In this document: positions 1 to 7,272 of the stretch, one piece after another | Layout of the letters: each line of letters begins with the position of its first letter | Position numbering within the stretch: position 1 is the stretch's first letter | Assembly (NCBI GenBank): GCA_900771995.1 | Contig: CAAGQC010000054.1 | Coordinates: 1-17,195 of the forward strand | Reading direction: 5' to 3' | Source of the DNA: Lachnospiraceae bacterium | GTDB taxonomy: Bacteria; Bacillota; Clostridia; Lachnospirales; Lachnospiraceae | Length of the DNA stretch: 17,195 nt | Program-made: the position numbers and the translations under genes | Notes under the pieces: generated by a model | What the model was told of the DNA's origin: nothing | The model's input: the letters and a program-made list of their open reading frames with translations, nothing else | The model's database searches: none

Positions 1-144
1 AATCCCACCTCTGTCAATTTTCAGCAAGTCCCCCCACATTTGCCAAAAAAATTGAACACGGAGAGTCCAGAGAACTGTCTGTTCTCTGGAAGCCACCGCC
101 CACCGCAAACCCCATACAGAGCCATAAGCCCCAGACAGCCGCAA
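1..144. repeat. Direct repeat copy 1 of a 144-bp unit with hairpin
   Basis: This stretch is repeated almost exactly 181 bases downstream. The copies differ at 7 of 144 positions (58, 78, 109, 119, 133, 140, 141), and every difference is a transition. Inside it, TCCAGAGAAC (66-75) and GTTCTCTGGA (81-90) form a perfect 10-bp hairpin with a 5-base loop. The window starts on the first base of the unit, so the true left border and any further upstream copies cannot be seen. No coding sequence is evident. I do not recognise the repeat family. The nearby transposase suggests mobile DNA, but that is inference. Confidence 0.85.
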
Positions 145-181
145 GGAAATTTTACTCCCCTTGAGGGGTTGGGGGTGATCT
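145..181. other. Spacer between the two direct repeats
   Basis: This 37-base linker separates the repeat copies and is not itself repeated in the window. It contains CCCC-TTGA-GGGG (157-168), a small GC hairpin, followed by a G-run. No gene or recognised site is visible. Confidence 0.5.
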
Positions 182-325
182 AATCCCACCTCTGTCAATT
201 TTCAGCAAGTCCCCCCACATTTGCCAAAAAAATTGAACGCGGAGAGTCCAGAGAACTGCCTGTTCTCTGGAAGCCACCGCCCACCGCAAGCCCCATACAA
301 AGCCATAAGCCCCGGACAGCTACAA
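182..325. repeat. Direct repeat copy 2 of the 144-bp unit with hairpin
   Basis: This is the second copy of the unit at 1-144. The hairpin stems are kept exactly (247-256 and 262-271), and only the loop differs (TGCCT against TGTCT). The match stops near 325, where the sequence diverges into the leader of the IS30 transposase gene. An unchanged stem with a changed loop would fit selection on a structured RNA or a protein-binding palindrome. With only two copies this is suggestive, not proof. Confidence 0.85.
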
Positions 326-483
326 AACAAGCTATCCCTCACTACCGCCGCCAAAAAGCCCCACCAGAAAAGCCACAGAGGGTCAAGGCACAGCCCCAGA
401 GATTCCGCCCTCCTTGACGCTCTGGGACTTGCTCTGGTACGGTTGAATATAGGCAGACTGCCGCCAGAGAGGGAGGAAACTTT
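326..483 (+). other. Transposase leader with two mutually exclusive hairpins
   Basis: No gene is seen here. Two perfect 7-bp inverted repeats interleave: GTCAAGG (382-388) pairs with CCTTGAC (412-418), and CCCAGAG (395-401) pairs with CTCTGGG (420-426). The order is A-B-A'-B', and only one base separates A' from B'. A stable pseudoknot is therefore doubtful, and two competing hairpins are more likely. A ribosome site (GGGAGGAAA, 471-479) precedes the transposase start at 484. A weak promoter-like pair, TTGACG (414-419) and TACGGT (438-443), is present, but its spacing and -10 match are poor. Confidence 0.4.
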
Positions 484-1497
484 ATGGCTAAAAACATGAC
501 TTACAGTGACCGTCTGAAAATTGAAATGTATTTAAAGGACGGCAAAACCCAAAGAGAAATAGCAAAGCTGATGAACCGGCATTACAACACAATCAATTAT
601 GAGATAAAGAGAGGGCGCACGAAACTGCGTGACGGTCAGACATGGCTTGAATACGACTACTATAGTGCGGAGATCGGACAGCAGAAACACGACCGCCACG
701 CCGAAAGCAAAGGACGCGATCTCAAGATCGGCAACGACTACGACTTTGTAAAGCATGTGGAACACTGTATTGTCGACTTAAAATATAGCCCCTATGCCAC
801 TTTGCAGACCGCTAAAGGCAAGTACCGTACGGAGGTATGTGTTACTACGCTGTACCACTATATTGATCGTGGTCTATTTATGAACGTGACTAACAAGGAC
901 TTACCATGGCGCAGAAGTACGCCAAAACAGGAATACAACGAAGTGCGCCCGGCTTATACCAACTTAAAAGGACGATCCATAGAAAAACGCCCTAAAGAGA
1001 TCAAGAAGCGCAAGACCGCCGGGCACTGGGAACTCGACACCGTAGTAGGTGGACAAGGCAAGAGTAGTAACTGTTTACTTGTTCTCACAGAGCGCAAGCA
1101 TAGAAATGAAATTATTATGCCGCTACCAGACAAGACCGGGAACGCCGTTGCTCGTGCTCTGGACGATCTGGAACGCACTTACGGTACTGACAAGTTCCGG
1201 GAAATATTCCACACGATCACTTGCGACAATGGCACGGAGTTTCTCGACCAACAAGCACTCGAAACGTCAATAAACGGCGGTGCACCCAGAACGACAATAT
1301 ACTACTGTCATCCCCACAACCCCGGAGAGCGTGGAAGCAATGAGAACCAAAACCGCATGATAAGACGGTGGTTTCCCAAGGGCTGTGATTTTGCGGACGT
1401 TACCCCGGAACAGGTCGCAGAGGTGCAAGAGTGGTTGAACAACTACCCCCGGCGTATGTTTGGCGGTAAGTCATCCAACGAAATGAAAGCAATGTAA
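484..1497 (+). CDS. IS30-family transposase
   Basis: This is a DDE transposase that cuts and joins insertion-sequence DNA. The 337 residues are a normal full length for the IS30 family, and the frame is open throughout. The N-terminal 45 residues (TYSDRLKIEMYL...REIAKLM...INYEIKRG) form the family's helix-turn-helix that binds the element ends. The catalytic core shows HWELDTVVGG with Asp185, CDNGTEF with Asp248, and GERGSNENQN with Glu287. This is the expected D-D-E spacing, and it is followed by the typical RRWFPKG. The C-terminus keeps the LNNYPRR...K motif. The start at 484 is supported by GGGAGGAAA just upstream. The gene appears intact and potentially active. It stands alone, and a double palindrome and a terminator follow it. 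Confidence 0.95.
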   Translation: MAKNMTYSDRLKIEMYLKDGKTQREIAKLMNRHYNTINYEIKRGRTKLRDGQTWLEYDYYSAEIGQQKHDRHAESKGRDLKIGNDYDFVKHVEHCIVDLKYSPYATLQTAKGKYRTEVCVTTLYHYIDRGLFMNVTNKDLPWRRSTPKQEYNEVRPAYTNLKGRSIEKRPKEIKKRKTAGHWELDTVVGGQGKSSNCLLVLTERKHRNEIIMPLPDKTGNAVARALDDLERTYGTDKFREIFHTITCDNGTEFLDQQALETSINGGAPRTTIYYCHPHNPGERGSNENQNRMIRRWFPKGCDFADVTPEQVAEVQEWLNNYPRRMFGGKSSNEMKAM

Positions 1498-1500
1498 AAA

Positions 1501-1516
1501 GTTCGAACGTTCGAAC
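1501..1516. repeat. 16-bp double palindrome (GTTCGAAC twice)
   Basis: GTTCGAACGTTCGAAC is an 8-bp perfect palindrome repeated in tandem, so the whole 16-mer is also its own reverse complement. It begins four bases after the transposase stop codon (TAA, 1495-1497). It could be a dimeric protein's binding site or part of the element's right end. I know of no named site with this exact form. It is not the Firmicutes LexA box, which needs four bases between CGAAC and GTTCG. Confidence 0.7.
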
Positions 1517-1526
1517 GGCAATACAA

Positions 1527-1560
1527 AAGACGGCTACCCCGTGGCAACCGTCTTGTTTTG
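1527..1560 (+). terminator. Probable intrinsic terminator after the transposase gene
   Basis: AAGACGG (1527-1533) pairs with CCGTCTT (1548-1554). The inner part of the arms pairs partly (two mismatches before CC/GG), and TTGTTTTG follows. The T-run is interrupted by a G, so this is a moderate rather than strong terminator. It would separate the transposase from the c-di-GMP gene downstream. Confidence 0.6.
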
Positions 1561-1698
1561 CTGTCTATATTTGTGCATCTTCTACAATTCCACTACTTAT
1601 CAAGATATACAAAACTGTGCAATGTGATGAATTTACGGTTTTTCGAAGAAAATCACAAAAACTTATTGACATTTACATCAAAGATTGTCGACGGACTA

Positions 1699-1727
1699 TT
1701 TACTTTGGTACTTTTGTAGGATATACT
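1699..1727 (+). promoter_or_regulatory. Probable sigma-A promoter for the GGDEF/HD-GYP gene
   Basis: TTTACT (1699-1704) and TATACT (1722-1727) are 17 bases apart, about 50 bases before the start codon at 1781. The -10 is close to consensus and the -35 matches at four positions. An exact TTGACA lies further up (1666-1671) but has no good -10 at the right distance. The rest of 1561-1780 holds nothing else I recognise. Confidence 0.5.
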
Positions 1728-1780
1728 AAAATAGATTACGAACGTGTAAATGAGCACGACAACAGAAAGGAGGCGCAGCC

Positions 1781-3712
1781 ATGACAAAGCAGGAAGCGGA
1801 ACAAATGCTGGAACGTTTACGGCAGATATTTCCAATCGTGCGCCTACTGGAAGAGACGGATGTACCGAAGAACCGGGAGGATACCCACCCCGGCGGTGCC
1901 GAGGATGGTTGTCAGTGCTTTGTTTTTTGGAATAAAACGGTACCCTGTGCCAACTGTATCTCAAGAGAGGTATTGCAGAATAGGAGCCAGAGAGTCAAAA
2001 TAGAATTCTTGGATGACGAGATCTATCAGGTGATCTCGAAATACATAGAGGTGGAGGGCAAGCCCTGTGTGGTGGAGATGCTGGAACATCTGGATGAGGA
2101 GACACTGATGGACTCCGCGGGCAGAGAGAAGCTGATGAAGCGCCTCAGCGGCTATGACGATAAGTTATACCGGGATGCTCTCACCGGAATCTATAACCGC
2201 AGATTTTACGAAGAACGGATACGGCATATGACCCGCCATGCCGGTGTGGCCATGATCGATCTGGATGATTTTAAGTTATATAACGACACCTACGGACACA
2301 ATGCGGGAGACATGGTACTGGATACCATCGTGGGCGTGATACAGAATAACATCCGCAAGACGGACATGCTGATCCGGTTCGGAGGAGATGAGTTCCTGCT
2401 GGTACTGCCGGAGATTTCCGAAGATGCTTTTGAACTGAAGCTGAAGAGGATCCGACAGCATGTACAGGAGACCAAGATCGTGGGATTTACCCAGATAAAG
2501 CTGTCGGTCAGCATCGGCGGCGTCATGTCCCATGGAGAACCCATTGAGGAGACGTTAGAGCGGGCAGACCGTCTGATGTATCAGGCGAAGATCCGTAAGA
2601 ATGCCATCGTGACCCAGCGCAATGAAGTACAGACCGGCAGAAATGAGATCCCCGAGGATACAGAGCGCCTGCTCATTCTGATCGCGGACGATTCCCAGAG
2701 CAACCGGGAACTGCTGACAGAGATGTTACAGGATGGTTATGATATCGTGGAAGCGGAAGACGGCGAGAGAGCCATCGAACAGCTGCATGAGTACGGAAAG
2801 GGCATTTCGCTGGTACTGCTGGATCTGCTGATGCCGGTGATGGACGGCTTTGATGTGCTGGCATATATGGGCACCAACAAATGGCTGGAGGATATTCCCG
2901 TAATTATGATCTCCAGCGAGGATTCCGCGCCTTATGTAAAGAGAGCCTATGAACTGGGAGCCACGGATTATATTGGCCGGCCTTTTGATGAAAATATCGT
3001 CTACCGCAGAGTGCAGAACACGATCAAACTGTACGCAAAGCAGCGGAGACTGACGACGTTAGTGACGAACCAGATCTATGAAAAAGAGAAAAACAATCAG
3101 ATGATGATCAGCATATTAAGCCAGATCGTAGAATTCCGTAACGGAGAGAGCGGACTGCATGTGATGCGGATCAATATGATCACAGGTATGCTTCTGGAAC
3201 GTCTGGCGGCGAAATCGGACAAGTATCCTCTGTCCTGGGCGGAGAGATCCATGATCACCATGGCATCTTCCCTGCACGACATCGGTAAGATCGGTATCCC
3301 GGAGGAGATCCTGAATAAACCGGGAAAACTGACGAAGGAAGAATTCGAGATCATGAAACAGCACAGCGCCATCGGCGCGGACATGCTGAGAAGTCTGAAA
3401 CGATATCAGAACGAGGAGCTGGTGAAGATCGCTTACGAGATCTGCCGCTGGCACCATGAAAGATATGACGGAAGAGGTTATCCGGACGGACTGAAGGGAG
3501 AAGAGATCCCGATTTCCGCCCAGGTGGTATCTCTGGCAGACGTGTATGATGCGCTGGTAAGTGAGCGTGTTTATAAAAAAGCATTTTCAGCGGAAAAAGC
3601 ACTGGAGATGATCCAGAACGGTGAGTGCGGCAGCTTTAATCCTCTTTTACTGGAATGTCTGGTGGATATCAGGGACAGAGTGAAGGAAGAATACGAACAA
3701 AGAGAGGAATAA
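1781..3712 (+). CDS. GGDEF - receiver - HD-GYP c-di-GMP signalling protein
   Basis: This predicted soluble protein can in principle both make and break cyclic di-GMP. The N-terminal region (1-120) has a C-x-C-x9-C-x2-C set (Cys44, 46, 56, 59) that could bind metal, in a possible sensor fold. A GGDEF diguanylate cyclase domain follows (about 130-280), with the intact motif at 201-205 and an RxxD inhibitory site at 192-195. A receiver domain (about 296-418) has the acidic pair Asp303/304, phosphoacceptor Asp348 in LLDLLMP, and Ser378. Its usual Lys is Arg400 (YIGRPF). A complete HD-GYP phosphodiesterase domain (about 440-640) has His499-Asp500, HHE at 558-560 and DGRGYP at 563-568. AAAGGAGG (1766-1773) supports the start. 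The Hpt gene follows without a gap and may feed phosphate to the receiver. Neither domain looks degenerate. Confidence 0.92.
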   Translation: MTKQEAEQMLERLRQIFPIVRLLEETDVPKNREDTHPGGAEDGCQCFVFWNKTVPCANCISREVLQNRSQRVKIEFLDDEIYQVISKYIEVEGKPCVVEMLEHLDEETLMDSAGREKLMKRLSGYDDKLYRDALTGIYNRRFYEERIRHMTRHAGVAMIDLDDFKLYNDTYGHNAGDMVLDTIVGVIQNNIRKTDMLIRFGGDEFLLVLPEISEDAFELKLKRIRQHVQETKIVGFTQIKLSVSIGGVMSHGEPIEETLERADRLMYQAKIRKNAIVTQRNEVQTGRNEIPEDTERLLILIADDSQSNRELLTEMLQDGYDIVEAEDGERAIEQLHEYGKGISLVLLDLLMPVMDGFDVLAYMGTNKWLEDIPVIMISSEDSAPYVKRAYELGATDYIGRPFDENIVYRRVQNTIKLYAKQRRLTTLVTNQIYEKEKNNQMMISILSQIVEFRNGESGLHVMRINMITGMLLERLAAKSDKYPLSWAERSMITMASSLHDIGKIGIPEEILNKPGKLTKEEFEIMKQHSAIGADMLRSLKRYQNEELVKIAYEICRWHHERYDGRGYPDGLKGEEIPISAQVVSLADVYDALVSERVYKKAFSAEKALEMIQNGECGSFNPLLLECLVDIRDRVKEEYEQREE

Positions 3713-4069
3713 ATGCAGATGACAGTACAGGAATGTTATGAGAGCATGGGATCCGATTTCGAAGGTGTATTGGGCAGAATGGGAAGCGAGGCAATGGTGA
3801 AGCGTTTCGCACTGAAGTTCCTGGATGACCCCAGCTATTCGAATCTGGTAAAGGCCGTGGAGGAGCAGAATGCGGAGGAAGCGTTCCGCGCAGCCCACAC
3901 CTTAAAGGGAATCTGCCTGAATCTGGGATTGGACAGACTTTACAAAGTCAGTGCGGAACTGACAGAGAAGCTCAGAGGAAAAGAACTCGTTGATTACGAA
4001 GAGTCTTACAGGGAAGTGCAGAAGGAGTATGAGAACACTATAAATGCAATCCGTACTATGGCTGAATAG
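3713..4069 (+). CDS. Hpt (histidine phosphotransfer) domain protein
   Basis: This 118-residue stand-alone phosphotransfer protein carries phosphate between kinases and receiver domains. The key motif is AAHTLKGICLNLGL with the phosphorylatable His62. It is followed by the predicted helices of a four-helix Hpt bundle, and the C-terminus is charged and helical. The ATG comes directly after the stop codon of the GGDEF/receiver/HD-GYP gene, with a GAGG ribosome site inside the upstream gene's end, so the two are almost certainly co-translated. A second in-frame ATG at 3719 is possible. The arrangement suggests that this protein phosphorylates, or drains phosphate from, the receiver domain of its neighbour. 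No histidine kinase is visible in the window. A terminator follows. Confidence 0.9.
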   Translation: MQMTVQECYESMGSDFEGVLGRMGSEAMVKRFALKFLDDPSYSNLVKAVEEQNAEEAFRAAHTLKGICLNLGLDRLYKVSAELTEKLRGKELVDYEESYREVQKEYENTINAIRTMAE

Positions 4070-4128
4070 ACCTGGCAGCAGATGCAGGAGAAAAACTGGT
4101 GAATGCAAAATAAATAACAGAAAAACAG

Positions 4129-4175
4129 AAATCTCTGTACGGTATAGGGGAAAGTGCCGGTACAGAGATTTTTTT
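4129..4175 (+). terminator. Strong intrinsic terminator after the Hpt gene
   Basis: AAATCTCTGTAC (4129-4140) and GTACAGAGATTT (4160-4171) form a perfect 12-bp stem, followed by a run of T to 4175. This closes the two-gene c-di-GMP/Hpt operon about 60 bases past its last stop codon. Confidence 0.9.
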
Positions 4176-4199
4176 GCGGTTTTGTTGTGACCGAGTTGC

Positions 4200-4228
4200 T
4201 TGACAAAGCGGATTAAATATATTATTGT
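4200..4228 (+). promoter_or_regulatory. Probable sigma-A promoter for the TraX-family gene
   Basis: An exact TTGACA (4200-4205) is followed after 17 bases by TATTGT (4223-4228). This lies 45 bases before the ATG at 4273 and just after the terminator at 4129-4175, so TraX starts a new transcription unit. Confidence 0.6.
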
Positions 4229-4272
4229 ACTAAGTAAATAATACAAGCAAAATCATAGGACGGAGTATAAGG

Positions 4273-5109
4273 ATGCAGACAGAAGCGGTACAGACGGGGG
4301 AAATACAGATGCAGGGGAAAAAGGGAATCAGCAGCGCGGTACTGAAAAATATTGCGGTGGTGACCATGCTGATCGATCACATCGGGGCGGTGATCGTAAC
4401 CAGATTACTGATTCAGAACGGGCTGTACGAAGCCATGGTGAATCAGGAGGCCTATAGTGCCTGGATGGGACAGCACGGCGGACTGTACGGAATTTATATG
4501 GCAATGCGGATCATTGGCAGATTTGCGTTTCCCATCTATTGCTTTTTATTGGTAGAAGGGTTCCAGAAGACCCACGATGTGAAAAAATATCTGGGAAGAA
4601 TGTTTTTGTTTGCCTTGCTATCGGAGGTGCCCTTTGATCTGGCCCTCAGCGGAAAAGCATGGGATATGCAGTACCAGAACGTGTTTTTCACACTTTTCAT
4701 CGGTCTGCTGGTGATCGCCGGACTCCGGCTGGTGGAAATGCGGCTGGCGGGCACGGAGGTCTGGAGGAAAGTGGTACGTGTGGGGCTGGATGCCGTGATT
4801 ATTATTGCAGGCAGCGCACTGGCACTGATTCTCAAGACGGATTACAGCTTCAAGGGGATTCTGGCAATTACGGTGTTGTACCTGTTCCGCAGACGGAAAA
4901 AGGCGCAGGTATGGGCCGGTGTCATTGCCTTTTTATTGATGGACGGTCTGGAAATGATCGCGGCATTTTCTTTTATCCTGATCTGGTTCTACAACGGAAC
5001 GAGAGGAAAACAGAATAAATATTTCTTCTACTTTTTCTATCCCGTGCATCTCCTGCTGTTGTGGCTGGTCTGCGTGGCCATGGGAATTGCGGGAATCCCG
5101 GCGATCTGA
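4273..5109 (+). CDS. TraX-family membrane protein
   Basis: This 278-residue integral membrane protein has many hydrophobic segments, starting near residue 24. It shows the family's recognisable stretches: IAVVTMLIDHIGAV (27-40), RIIGRFAFPIYCFLLVEGF (79-97), FALLSEVPFDLA (113-124) and QNVFFTL (135-141). In F-plasmid conjugation, TraX acetylates pilin. The many Firmicutes chromosomal relatives are only grouped with it by similarity, and their substrate is not known. An acyl-transfer role at the membrane is therefore an inference. The start follows GGACGGAGTATAAGG. The gene has its own promoter, and its neighbours do not reveal a partner. It lies about 4.9 kb left of the conjugative block, so a link to conjugation is doubtful. 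Confidence 0.85.
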   Translation: MQTEAVQTGEIQMQGKKGISSAVLKNIAVVTMLIDHIGAVIVTRLLIQNGLYEAMVNQEAYSAWMGQHGGLYGIYMAMRIIGRFAFPIYCFLLVEGFQKTHDVKKYLGRMFLFALLSEVPFDLALSGKAWDMQYQNVFFTLFIGLLVIAGLRLVEMRLAGTEVWRKVVRVGLDAVIIIAGSALALILKTDYSFKGILAITVLYLFRRRKKAQVWAGVIAFLLMDGLEMIAAFSFILIWFYNGTRGKQNKYFFYFFYPVHLLLLWLVCVAMGIAGIPAI

Positions 5110-5179
5110 TAGGGAAATGTTTTTCGGAAAAATGAGACAGTAGTGCGGAAACAGACAAAAATGACAGGGGAGAGTGGCT

Positions 5180-5998
5180 ATGGAGAATCAGAACTTGGAA
5201 AATGACGGAAGGGAAGAACTGATCCGGGTGCAGGAATTGACGAAGACTTTTCAGCTGTCTGCAAAACAGCGGAAGCTGGAACATACGCAGGCGAGGACGA
5301 AAACGGCGGTGGATCACGTAAGCTTCCGTGTAAAGCGGGGAGAAGTCTTCGGACTGCTGGGACCCAACGGAGCGGGGAAGACCACGACACTTAGGATGCT
5401 GGCGACGCTGATTCGACCGGACAGCGGGGATGCTCTGTTAGGCGGCAGCAGTGTTGTGACACAGCCGGAGGCGGTAAGAGGCAAAATAGGATTTCTCACC
5501 AGTGAATTAAAGCTGGAGGAATTCTTTACACCGGATTATCTGTATGATTTTTTCTCCGAACTGTACGGGATCCCGGCGGAAAAAAGAGAAGCACGGAAGA
5601 AACTGTTGTTTGAACGATTCGGCATTCAGGGGTTTGCCCAGGTGAAGGTCAGGGATCTGTCTACCGGGATGAAACAGAAGGTATCACTGGTGATCGCCAT
5701 GGTACAGGATCCGGAGATCATTATCTTCGATGAACCTACCAATGGACTGGACATTCTGACGGCGAAGGTGGTGACGGATTTCCTGCTGGATCTGAAGGAA
5801 CAGGGCAAGACCATCATCGTATCCACCCACATTTTCAGTCTGGTGGAGAAAATCTGCGACCGGGTGGGTATTATTATGAATGGCCGGATGGCTGCCTGTG
5901 GGGATCTGCGGACGCTCTGCGGGGAGAAGAGTCTGGAGGATCGTTTTTTCGAGATCTACGAAGCGGTAAACGGGGAGGAAGCAGGCCATGACAAATAA
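5180..5998 (+). CDS. ABC-2 type exporter, ATP-binding subunit (NatA-like)
   Basis: This is the cytoplasmic ATPase of a drug/sodium-type ABC exporter. Numbering from the ATG at 5180 gives 272 residues. They show Walker A GPNGAGKTTT (61-70), signature LSTGMKQ (160-166), Walker B IIIFDEPTNGLD (180-191) with catalytic Glu185, and the switch His217 in STH. The usual Q-loop glutamine is not obvious (GFLTSEL at 104-110), which is common in NatA-type subunits. A start at GTG 5174 would add two residues. ATG 5180 is preferred because AGGGGAGAG lies at the right distance upstream. The stop codon overlaps the start of the permease gene by 11 bases, so the two are translationally coupled. The cargo cannot be told from sequence. 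Confidence 0.93.
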   Translation: MENQNLENDGREELIRVQELTKTFQLSAKQRKLEHTQARTKTAVDHVSFRVKRGEVFGLLGPNGAGKTTTLRMLATLIRPDSGDALLGGSSVVTQPEAVRGKIGFLTSELKLEEFFTPDYLYDFFSELYGIPAEKREARKKLLFERFGIQGFAQVKVRDLSTGMKQKVSLVIAMVQDPEIIIFDEPTNGLDILTAKVVTDFLLDLKEQGKTIIVSTHIFSLVEKICDRVGIIMNGRMAACGDLRTLCGEKSLEDRFFEIYEAVNGEEAGHDK

Positions 5999-7169
5999 TA
6001 CGATCACGGTAATGAAAAAAGAACTGGCCAGATTTTTCGGAGACAGAAGACTGGTGATCACCACCTTGCTGTTTCCGGGACTTATGATCTATGTGGTGTA
6101 CAGCATCCTGGGAAGCGTCATGATGAAGAGCATACTTCCCGAGGAGACGTATGTGGCGAAGGCTTATGTGGTGGATATGCCGGAGTCGTTACGGGAAGAA
6201 CTGCGGGAACTGCGGGTGGACTGGCAGCAGGCGGACAGAGAGCAGCTGACACAGATCAGACAGGAGATCCAGGACAAACAGGCGGACGGTCTGGTGGTAT
6301 TTCCGGCGGATTTTGATGCGGCGGTGGAAAACTATCAGGTGCAAAGCGGGGAGCCGGCGCCCAATGTGGAGATCTACTACAATTCTACGGAGACGGAATC
6401 CTCTCATTTTTACAATGAGGTATCGGAGGTCCTGGAAGCGTATGAGACTTCCCTGGCCAATAAGCTGGACATCAATGCCGGAGATTCCGTGTATTATGAC
6501 TGCGCGACCAGCAAGGATACCACAGGGCAGATGTTTTCCATGATGATGCCTCTTCTGCTTATGATGTTCCTGTTCAGCGGCTGCATGTCGGTGGCACCGG
6601 AGTCCATTGCCGGGGAAAAAGAGAGGGGTACCATAGCGACGTTACTGGTGACTCCCATGAAGAGAAGTTCACTGGCGCTGGGTAAGGTATTTTCCTTAAG
6701 CATCATAGCACTTCTGGCCGGGTGCTCCAGCTTTATCGGAACCTTTGCGGCATTGCCGAAAATGATGGGCGGGGAACTGACCGGTGTGGACTCTTCGGTG
6801 TATGTGCCGATGGATTTTGTGATGCTGCTTCTGATCATTCTGTCGACTGTAATGGTGCTGGTAGCGGTGATCGCTCTGGTTTCCGCTTTTGCAAAAAGTG
6901 TGAAGGAAGCGGCCACGACGGTATCTCCTTTTACCATTGTGGTGACGTTTATCGGCCTGAGCCCCATGCTCAGTCAGGGAAAAGAGGTTCCGCTGTACCG
7001 GTATCTGATCCCGGTGTATAACAGTGTGCAGTGCATGAACGGCATTTTCTCATTCACGTATCAGCCGGTGGAAATTCTGGTGACCGTGATCGTGAATCTG
7101 TGTGTGGCGGGAGTGCTGGTCTTCGGACTGACCAGAGCGTTCCAGAACGAGAAAGTGATGTTCGGGTAG
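5988..7169 (+). CDS. ABC-2 type exporter, permease subunit (NatB-like)
   Basis: This is the membrane partner of the preceding ATPase, at 393 residues. One membrane span lies near residues 22-44, followed by a large region (about 45-180) expected outside the membrane. A cluster of five further spans lies near 182-203, 231-256, 277-301, 309-328 and 362-383. The conserved ABC-2 stretch between the second and third spans reads PESIAGEKERGTIATLLVTP (204-223), which is typical of NatB/YhaP-type permeases. The start ATG lies inside the end of the ATPase gene, with GGGGAGGAAG upstream. The pair forms a half-transporter set that most likely dimerises to export a small molecule, ion or peptide. The substrate is not predictable here, and no regulator gene is adjacent. 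Confidence 0.92.
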   Translation: MTNNTITVMKKELARFFGDRRLVITTLLFPGLMIYVVYSILGSVMMKSILPEETYVAKAYVVDMPESLREELRELRVDWQQADREQLTQIRQEIQDKQADGLVVFPADFDAAVENYQVQSGEPAPNVEIYYNSTETESSHFYNEVSEVLEAYETSLANKLDINAGDSVYYDCATSKDTTGQMFSMMMPLLLMMFLFSGCMSVAPESIAGEKERGTIATLLVTPMKRSSLALGKVFSLSIIALLAGCSSFIGTFAALPKMMGGELTGVDSSVYVPMDFVMLLLIILSTVMVLVAVIALVSAFAKSVKEAATTVSPFTIVVTFIGLSPMLSQGKEVPLYRYLIPVYNSVQCMNGIFSFTYQPVEILVTVIVNLCVAGVLVFGLTRAFQNEKVMFG

Positions 7170-7201
7170 TGCCGAAATTCATGCGCAGTACTTTATAATT
7201 A

Positions 7202-7230
7202 TTGACTATAAGGCAGTTAGTGTGTACAAT
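7202..7230 (+). promoter_or_regulatory. Sigma-A promoter for the GH105-rlmD unit
   Basis: TTGACT (7202-7207) and TACAAT (7225-7230) are separated by exactly 17 bases, each one base from consensus. They lie 42 bases before the GH105 start at 7273. GGAGG at 7259-7263 is the ribosome site. No clear terminator for the exporter operon is seen between 7170 and this promoter. Confidence 0.75.
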
Positions 7231-7272
7231 AATTCCATACGCGTTTATGCGGAAAATTGGAGGAAATGATAC

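Larger units (their letters stand above)
446..1571 (+). mobile_element. IS30-family insertion sequence (borders tentative)
   Basis: A complete IS30-type transposase gene shows that an insertion sequence is present. The borders given rest on one weak clue. AATATAGGCAG (446-456) and CTGTCTATATT (1561-1571) are inverted with one mismatch, and they bracket the gene at distances typical of this family. IS30 ends are normally longer imperfect inverted repeats, so the real ends may lie elsewhere and could involve the 144-bp direct repeats upstream. No target-site duplication was identified. Confidence 0.4.

Noticed and set aside
1..325. CRISPR-like repeats
   Set aside because: Only two units of 144 bp with a single 37-bp spacer are seen, there are no cas genes, and the unit is far longer than CRISPR repeats.
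382..426. H-type pseudoknot
   Set aside because: The loop that must cross the 7-bp first stem is only one base long, so both stems cannot form together comfortably.
221..499. A 92-residue frame covering repeat copy 2 and the transposase leader
   Set aside because: It has no ribosome site, starts inside the repeat, is Pro/His/Ser-rich without domains, and runs into the transposase gene in another frame.
1501..1516. LexA/DinR box at the double palindrome
   Set aside because: The Firmicutes box needs four bases between CGAAC and GTTCG. Here they are directly joined.
1750..1935. A 61-residue frame overlapping the start of the GGDEF gene
   Set aside because: It is in another frame of a clear gene, has no ribosome site of its own, and its translation is Arg/Gly-rich nonsense.
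4273..5109. TraX gene as part of the conjugative element
   Set aside because: It lies about 4.9 kb to the left of the element's probable border, among housekeeping genes, and TraX-family genes are common on chromosomes.
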